Source: Pyricularia pennisetigena
Lineage: Eukaryota > Ascomycota > Sordariomycetes > Magnaporthales > Pyriculariaceae
Reading direction: 5' to 3'
DNA length: 64,000 nucleotides
Assembly: GCF_004337985.1 (NCBI RefSeq)
Contig: NW_021940925.1
Span: forward strand, 372,001 to 436,000
Numbering within the stretch: position 1 is the stretch's first letter; each line of letters begins with the position of its first letter. Shown piece after piece: positions 56,831 through 64,000 of the stretch. Position numbers and translations under genes: made by a program. Below the pieces are notes generated by a model that was not told the origin of the DNA, searched no databases, and worked only from the letters and a program-made list of their open reading frames with translations.

Positions 56831-57400
56831 CAATTAATACAAAACTGCAACGGGACGTCGATATACAGAAAAAGGTGTACCAGAACGTCGAAGCCCATTT
56901 CGCCCGCATCCTGCGAAACCACGAGGGCGATAAATATAAAAACTATCGCAAATTAGCGATATCGATCGAAAACGTAGTATTGGAGCACTTCCGCCTACAA
57001 ATGTTAGGGGAGAAAAAACGCCCCCGCTCTCCGTCACGGTCCCCACCGAAAACCCACGGTGCCCGGGGCGGCGAACCGCAGTTGGGCTACCGTAGCTGCC
57101 TCCGCGGCAGTCTCCGCACGATCGGCGATTACAACCCCGTCGAAGGGGGGCTCCAACCCACCCCCTCCGGTTAGGAAGCAGCCCGACCGCCGGGTCCTAA
57201 TCCGGGTCCATCAACCGGGCCTGGACCCACGCGAACTTTTCGGCCCCAGGCGTAAAACGAACGAAGCAGTGGGTATTATTTTGGTTAAAATACCAGCAGT
57301 TATACGTACACCCACCGGGTGGGCAATTAGGGCAGCCAACGCAACGATTAAAAACAAGTTTTTGGAAGTAGGAGCATAGGAGTAAATTAAAAGGATTTTT
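56831..57400 (+). pseudogene. LINE ORF1 fragment, upstream copy
   Basis: Encodes YQNVEAHFARILRNHEGDKY, EKKRPRSPSRSPPKTHG, RSWATVAASAAVSARSAIT, RRVLIRVHQPGLDPRELFG and IRTPTGWAIRAANATIKNKF, in two frames. Pattern and composition fit the gag-like ORF1 of Tad1-type LINEs. The EKKR-PRSPSR and TGWAI landmarks recur in the next copy (EKKRSRSPSR, TGWGI), so two ORF1 pieces lie in tandem. Confidence 0.62.
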
Positions 57401-57505
57401 AACGGAACCTCCATTCCAATCCCACAAAGGTGGTACAACTATGCGGTCCCGGCCGTTCCCCGCACGATACATTCCCTGGGGATGACGAACCCCTAGACGT
57501 ACAGC

Positions 57506-57717
57506 TGTTACGAAAGCGATCGCAAGGAGACAAGGCTGCAATATAGGGGCGGTTCTATTCGAAAATCTAAAGCTAAGTGTAAAAAAGAAGAAAGGTACGC
57601 AGTGCCAATCGCGTACACGCGTCCAAACGAACAAACAACAAACTCACCCTGGTGCCATGTCACGTAAGGTGGAGCTAGTCACGGTTGGCAGTCGCCCAGG
57701 CACGCCACTCCATAACA
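57506..57717 (-). repeat. Solo LTR of the chromovirus family
   Basis: 212 bases, on the minus strand TGTTATGGAGTGGCGTGCCT to CGTAACA. Very close to the LTR at 23320 (GGCGACTGCCAACCGTGACT, CACCAGGGTGAGTTTGTTGT, ATCGCCCC-type block) and still GC-rich. Flanks ACAGC and ACTAA do not match. It separates the two LINE ORF1 pieces. Confidence 0.88.
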
Positions 57718-57719
57718 AC

Positions 57720-59330
57720 TAAAACCCTGCAAAGGCGGTTTGCAACGACCCTCCATCCGCTCGAGAAGATGCGAAAACATCTAAATTGCCTTAATACGAT
57801 AAAACATGACAGCAAAGATCTAAGAGAGACGCTCCGAAACATCGTCTTGGCAGCATACGACGCCTCTGCTACCGAGACGCCGCGAACACTGGAGGAGAAA
57901 CTGAGGCATTGCGGGCCTGCGGGCTTGGATCTCGCTGTCAGGGCCGCTGTTCGGCAGGTGGACAAACTAGGACGCTACGGCGTCTGCTAGGACTTTGCAG
58001 CCAAGTTTGAAAGCTTACAGGCCCCGGAGGACGCCGCGCTTGGGAGAATTGTTCTCGAACTTGACGATGTAATTAGCGGCTGGTTCCTCAATCGTACCCT
58101 CCCTGAAAAAAAACGCTCGCGTTCCCCGTCGCGTTTGCCGACCAGTTCCAGCGAAAGGCGCAATATTTTAATTATAAGGACGGGCACGGCGTCGTCGGCC
58201 TTTAAAAGCAAAAGTACGCCCACGAACAAATCGGTTATATAGGCCGAATAAACCGCCACGTTACCAGCGGCGGCCCTAACGCGAATTTTAACCCCGGCCA
58301 CGCGTTCGTACCCGATACGTACAACGCCCAATAATGTATTTAATAATTCCGCAACTCCTTCCCAATCGGGCCGGGACCGTTCCCAAACCCCGAAACGTTT
58401 AATAAAATAACCGTTTAACCGCATTTTAATCCGCGTAAATAACAAATTACGGATAATAATAAAAGAATTATACGCGGTAACGATTAAATTGGCCGAATTG
58501 GTTTCGGTACCATATAATAAAATCCCAAACGCTAAACGTACTTTTACGGGTTGGGGTATTACGGTGGTTTTTAAAAAAATACGATAAAATTTTTTTAACT
58601 TTAGCGCGGTTAAAATTATTATAAACGTATTGGACGCGCGGGAAATTATTGTCCCGATAATTTAGGATATATACGCCGTTTTTGGAATGCCCCGAACGTT
58701 TAATTGTTTGGACGGAAAAAAGGACGTATATAATATAATTTAAAAAAAAGATTACCGTAATAGTAGGCCAATAACCAATTAATTGGTATATTTTTAAATA
58801 TAATCATAACCCGTATACGGTTAAAAATACGTGGATAATATTTTTCCTTTAACCCGTAAAACTTTTTCAATTTTTTGGAATATCGAAACGTGCGCGGAAA
58901 ATTAAAAAACTACGCAAAATTACATATTATAATAATAATTTCCAAAAATATTGCGAAATACGTCGCTACGTACGGCAAACGCGTTACGGTATATATAATA
59001 AAATAAAATATATAATAAAGGAAAAACCGTGCAAAATAGCCCCCAAATACGTTAATTGTTACGGCCATTTCCTATCCGGATATAAAAACTGCTTTACCCG
59101 ATTTTTAATGGTAAATGGGAAGCGTAAGCGATTTTTACAACGTAAATTAAAAAGGATCCGCAAAATTGGACGTATTAACCGTACCGCGATTATTAACGAC
59201 CGGGCTAAAGCGGTCCGCCAAAAACCAGTATTTACAATCCCGGTCCTAAATACCTTATCGCAATATTCGCAAACCTCGAATTCCCGATCGAATATTTCAA
59301 ATAAAAAACGCGGTTATACGAAGCGGTAGG
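57720..59330 (+). pseudogene. LINE ORF1 (gag-like), second copy
   Basis: Starts open with EKMRKHLNCLNTIKHDSKDL, LEEKLRHCGPAGLDLAVRAA, EKKRSRSPSRLPTSSSERRN, then RIPed ITVVFKKIR and a Lys/Arg-rich zinc region around 59010-59110 (KYVNCYGHFLSGYKNCF, where Tyr occupies places usually Cys or His). Acts in particle assembly and RNA binding in intact LINEs. Confidence 0.7.
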
Positions 59331-59399
59331 GGCGCATATTTATAATTTCCTAAAAATTAAATAAAAACGTATATACGACGAAATTATTTGGGTAACCAA

Positions 59400-62300
59400 A
59401 ATGGAGGAAAACGCAACGGTTACCGAACTTTACCCTGCTAATATAATAAATTTGGAAATAATTTATCGATTAATATAACGAAATATTTATTCGGTAATAT
59501 ATAGCGGGAACGTTTCGACGTAATTTGGGTTAACGTAGGCAAAAAAATGGGTATACATTTAAACCTATTAGAATTATACCACTAAAAAAAATGGACCTGG
59601 TTAACGTCCAAAAACCATAATACGGGTTAAATATAATTATATAAACGCACCCGGGTTATAATATTTTTGCGCCAATGGACAAATAGTACGCCAATATTTA
59701 TGAAACTATAATTGGGTTCCGGCCCCGGGTATTTACCTACGTTAAAAAAAAACCGCCCTAAAAACCGCACAATAACGGTTACCGCAGGGCTAAAATACGC
59801 GGAACGTATTTTGGTTCGAAATTAACGGAATATTATTTATTAACGTATATAGGGTTCCGGGTATTAAAACCGCGTTGGAAATAGTATATAATACCGTACC
59901 AAATGGACCTACGGTATTAAACGGCGATTTTAACGTAACGGTTATTACATATTAATTAGGCCGTACAAACGCACGCGGAAAGGATTAATTAACGGTATAA
60001 GCGCAAACCCAGGGTATATATTTTACAGGAAATATCGGCGTACCTACCCACCGCGACGGGGGTTTATTGGATATAATTTTATCCAACCTCCCTAATATAA
60101 TAATTATAATTAATAACCGTTTTTATATGAATTCCGATTATAAATTTTTTTATATTACGCTGCGGACGCGCGGCCCCCCGCGCCCGGAAATGGTTAACGT
60201 TTCGGTTAGGGACGACCGGTTACCAAAATTCGCGGAATTATTTGCTTTTAATATATAAAATATACCGGACCCGGGATCCGCGGCCGATAATTACGTATTA
60301 AACGCGTGGGTAATTAAAATTACAATTTTATAAAAACAAATAACGTGGGTCGTGGGTACGCCGGCGGGAAAAAAAGGTAATTCGGCTCCCTAATAAACCG
60401 AAAATTACCAACGGTTTTAGGCCGAATTTTAACGGGTTAAACGGAACGTTATAAATAAAATAAACGCTTTTACCGAAAAAAAAAATTTACGCGAAAAAGG
60501 TGCGGGCCGCGAAACGGGAATATTAAAAATACCGGATTAACCAATTACGTAACGATAAAAATTTATGGAATATAATAGGTTAATTAGGAACCGGACCACG
60601 TTTCCGGTCCCCGCCGCTAATTATTAACGGCGAATAAATAAACGAATTTTTAATAAAAACGGAAATATTGTAACGGGAAATATTTGGCCGATTTTCGGCG
60701 GAAGATAACTTGCAAAAAAACCCTTTAAAAACCTGGTCGCCGGACGAGGTAAAAATTTTTTGGAATATCCAGGTTAATATGGAAAAAACGGAACGTTCCT
60801 ATATTAGGGTTACGAGTACGTCCCCGGGTATCGACGGAATTACCGTCCGGTTATTAAAAGCCGGATAGGTTACGTTGGCCGAACCGGTGCGCAGGTTTTA
60901 CCAACGTTGCCTGGAATTCGGGTATTTCCCAACGCCTTGGAAAAAGGCCGAAATTACAATATTACCGAAAACGGGGAAAAAAAACCGGAATAACGTTCGA
61001 TTTTAGCGGTTTATAACCCTTTTTTCCTATATCGGAAAAGGTTTCGAAAAGTTCGTTATACGCCGGATAATTTGGGTTATATACGATAACGGGTTTTTTA
61101 ATTGCATTTACGGCGGTGCCCCACCCAAACGATCGGCGACGGATTTAATTTATATTTTCGCCTATAATATTAAACAGGTTTTAATTCGCAGGGAGGAAAT
61201 TATTTTTATCGTATACGACGTCCAAAGCGCTTTCGACGCTTTTTTTTTAAACGATTAATACGGAAAATGCGGAATTTCGGGTTTAATAAAATACTTTTTA
61301 AATTTGTAATTAAATTTTTAAACGGCCGCCAGACCCGAATCCGGTTGGAAGGTATAACCACGGGTTTTAAACGGTTTAAATGCGGTACCCCGCAAAAGTT
61401 TCCCCTTTCCCCGATTTTATATATATTATATTTAACGTACTTAATTTAAAAAACGGTGCGAAATGGCGATTGGTATACGCAAACGACGTATTTATATGGA
61501 AATTATTACTTTTATTGGAAAAAAACGTACATTGGTTGGAAAATAAATTCCGGGATATGCACGAAATTGCGGCGGAAAAAAAAATCCATTTTGCAGCGGA
61601 AAAAACAAAAATAATTTACATTATTAAAAAAAAAATACGGTCGTAACCCGGAAATCCGGATTAATGGTAAAACAATTATACCGGTCCAATTACCGGGCGG
61701 CCGACGCGGATAAAACGCCTCCGGGGCCGAACGGTACCCGGGTATACGTTGGTTAGGTTTTTGGTTTAACCGGCGGTTGGACGGGCGCCGTAACGTGGCC
61801 GAAAAAGCTGCCAAAATAATAACGGTCGTTACCCATTTTAAAAATTTTAAAGCAATAAAATACGGACCGCCTACGGTTGCATTTCGCAAAACAGCGGTGG
61901 TATACGTGGGTTTTTCGGCCATTTACGCAACCGAAATATGGTATAACCCAGCGCATAAACAAAAAAAACTCCTTAAAACATTAAATAAACCGTTAATTTT
62001 AACGGTACGGGCCATTTTTCCGGCGTATAAAACCACCCCTTCGTCCACCGTTTTTAAAAACGTAAAATTACCCTCGGCCCGCGTCGCGCTGGTTTATACC
62101 CGTTTAAAATACGGCGCCCGATTAAGGTTTGCGGACAAAAGGCACCCCTTTATTAACCGCTTGCGCGAAATACCTCGTGCCCGCAATTCGGGCCAATCGG
62201 CCACGATTTTGCAAACGGTTGCACAATTTTTCCCGCGGATCCGGAAATTAAAACTGCGTATACCTCGTAATACCCCGGATTTTCGCATTAACCCCACCGG

Positions 62301-63340
62301 AGGAATCCCAAAAAAGGAAACGGTTCGCCGCTTTATAAAATAGTTAAATATAATATTATTTAAAAATATTATAATATATACGGATGGTTCGGAAAAATAC
62401 GAAAATAATTGCGTCCAAATAGGGTACGGATGGGCCGTTTTTAAAACGGGCCTGGAATTTGCCGCAAATTCCGCATTTATTACGCCGGAAAACCACGTTT
62501 TCGACGCCGAAACGATTAACGTTTTTAAAAAGCTATAAACGGTAATTAGGGCCTAACCAAACGCCCAAATTTGGATTTATATAAATAGTATTTCGGTTAT
62601 TTAGGGTTTAAAAAACGGCGCGCCGCGTTCGTCCCAATAAACTTTTTTAAAATTCCATAATTTTATCGATATATTCCGAAAATAAAATACCGAAATTCGG
62701 GTCCGTTGGTGTTTTAAATACCAGGGAATCCCGGGAAACGACCGGGTTAACGAATTGGCCAAAACCGGTTCCGCCGGACCGCCGGACCCAAACCCGAAAA
62801 TTTAAAAAACCATATATAACGGTGCCGGTACGGTTTTTAAAACCATTTTTTCGAATATAAAAAAGGATTGGTAACGTAAAAAACTTTGTAAACGGTCCCC
62901 CGTATATAGGGAATAGGAATTCCAATATATACCGAAAAAAAAGCCCGAAGAATTGGGTTTACCAAAACCCCTATTGGGCCATTATTTAACCATAAAAACC
63001 AACCATAGCGATTTTAAAATTTATTATAACCGTTTTAACTATTAGGATGCAAATATATCGTGTATTTGGTGTTAGAAACGGATTTCCTTTAAATACCCGG
63101 TATATTACCGCTATTTGCGGGCGATGTGGAAAAATTGGCCGTAATTTAATAACGACCGGCCGGCCGGGCCGCCAAACCGCGTTTAACGCCGGAAATTTTT
63201 TTAAATAAGTTTCGGGTAACCGAAAAATTTTAAAACGTTTTCGATAATTATTAATTATTTTAACGCCCGCCATAAAACGGCCCGCCGGCGCCCCGCGCGC
63301 CACGAACGCATTTTTCGTTTAAGGATACCGATCGTAAACG
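59400..63340 (+). pseudogene. LINE ORF2: endonuclease, reverse transcriptase, RNase H
   Basis: Endonuclease block: LNGDFNVT near 59917-59940, then GVPTHRDGGLLDIILSNLPN and TRGPPRPEMVNVSVRDDRLP (60030-60260). RT: TWSPDEVKIFWNIQV, TSPGIDGITVRLLKAG, PWKKAEITILPKTGKK, IFIVYDVQSAFDAFF and LVYANDVFIW, in which the catalytic YADD has become YAND (AAC at 61482-61484). RNase H: IYTDGSEKYENNCVQIGYGW near 62370-62440. A terminal zinc-knuckle-like CGRCGK lies near 63120. Nonsense codons and the D-to-N change make it inactive. Confidence 0.87.
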
Positions 63341-63511
63341 ATTTAAATTCGGACGAAAAATAAATTTATTACCTACCCACCCATATTTCACGGTACCAGC
63401 CGTTCAACGAACCCTCCGTGCACCTTAGGCACGGGGTCGCGTCAGTGAACCAACCCCTTAAGCAGGACCGGGCCCGAACCCAGTCAGGTACGATCCGCCT
63501 TTGCCCCCCCN

Positions 63512-63646
<135 letters not shown>

Positions 63647-63709
63647 TAATGGATTGAAGCACCTGAGCGTTTTAATGAGGGTTTGAATGACTGGGGATAA
63701 CGTAAGTTA

Positions 63710-64000
63710 TAATTGAGTCCAAGGCGAATTATTGGTAGGTTGAAAGCTGCCAAATAATACAGGATCACTTTCTATTGGAATAATAATGACTAACTTATCG
63801 AGCGGATATGTTTTTGCAACTCCAATTAAAATAGCAGCCTTTTCGACGCGATATTTATCCAACTCAACAGTAAAATATCGTTTCCTCACAGGAGAGACTT
63901 TTTTATTAATAACCACGACTTTTCCAGCTTCGTATTAATCCCATTGTATAATGGTGAAAGGTTTCCTTTCCGCATTTATGTTTTTCTCCTTAACATCGTT
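63710..64000 (-). pseudogene. Unidentified coding remnant running off the right edge
   Basis: A minus-strand frame from the window edge contains ERKPFTIIQWD, one TAA, YEAGKVVVINKKVSPVRKRY, FTVELDKYRVEKAAILIGVA, KTYPLDKLVIIIPIESDPVL and stops near 63710. The single interruption looks like CAA to TAA. Smooth alternation of hydrophobic and charged residues suggests a real ancestral protein; family not recognised. Confidence 0.45.

Noticed and set aside
56444..56833. 129-residue minus-strand ORF
   Set aside because: Arg/Pro/Ala-rich, GC-driven, and opposite to LINE ORF1-type sequence; likely a shadow.

Overview
This window looks like an AT-rich, transposon-dominated block from a filamentous ascomycete (Pezizomycotina). 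The evidence is spliceosomal genes with short introns (53-159 bp), a fungal rhodopsin-domain membrane protein, Fot1/pogo DDE transposons, chromodomain Ty3/gypsy elements, a Tad1-like LINE, and the signature of repeat-induced point mutation (RIP). In RIP-type stretches CpG survives while CpA/TpG is nearly gone, reading frames are broken by CAA/CAG to TAA/TAG changes, and residues change by transitions (His/Cys to Tyr, Asp to Asn). The species cannot be named from the sequence.

Layout. 1-3985: minus-strand gypsy remnant. 4045-4234: SINE copy. 4381-6243: complete but RIP-inactivated pogo element with a TA duplication. About 6900-7985: ruined RBR/IBR ubiquitin-ligase-like gene. 9618-10096: unidentified broken frame. 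10155-10719: nest of a LINE scrap, a tRNA-derived SINE and a pogo end. 11187-13640: ruined fungal kinase-like gene. 15122-15465: transposase scrap. 16074-17935: intact rhodopsin-domain gene (7 exons). 18026-21820: solo LTR, assembly gap, pogo scrap, broken maltose-permease-like gene and broken HNH-nuclease gene. 22766-29380: pogo fragment interrupted by a chromovirus. 29500-34210: accessory stretch with two PD-(D/E)XK relics, a small secreted-protein ORF and a small acidic ORF. 34464-42930: two practically identical, un-RIPed pogo elements in the same orientation bracketing an RGG-box relic, a DUF3638 fragment and an intact SRPK-like kinase gene. 43131-43798: two-exon gene with a Trp-rich tail. 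45434-47276: foldback-rich TIR element with a 9-bp target duplication. 47670-54919: complete 7.25-kb LTR retrotransposon with an AATAT duplication, RIP-inactivated. 56830-63646: two LINE pieces split by a solo LTR, ending in a (CTA)45 tract.

Probable working genes are few: the rhodopsin-domain receptor, the SRPK-like kinase, the two pogo transposases, the two-exon gene at 43131, and perhaps the secreted and acidic small ORFs. Everything else is mobile DNA or RIP-damaged accessory genes (nucleases, kinase-like, ubiquitin-ligase-like, transporter). The un-RIPed pogo pair next to heavily RIPed neighbours shows that transposition continued after the main wave of RIP.

Family names come from recognising conserved protein patterns by eye; no database search was run.
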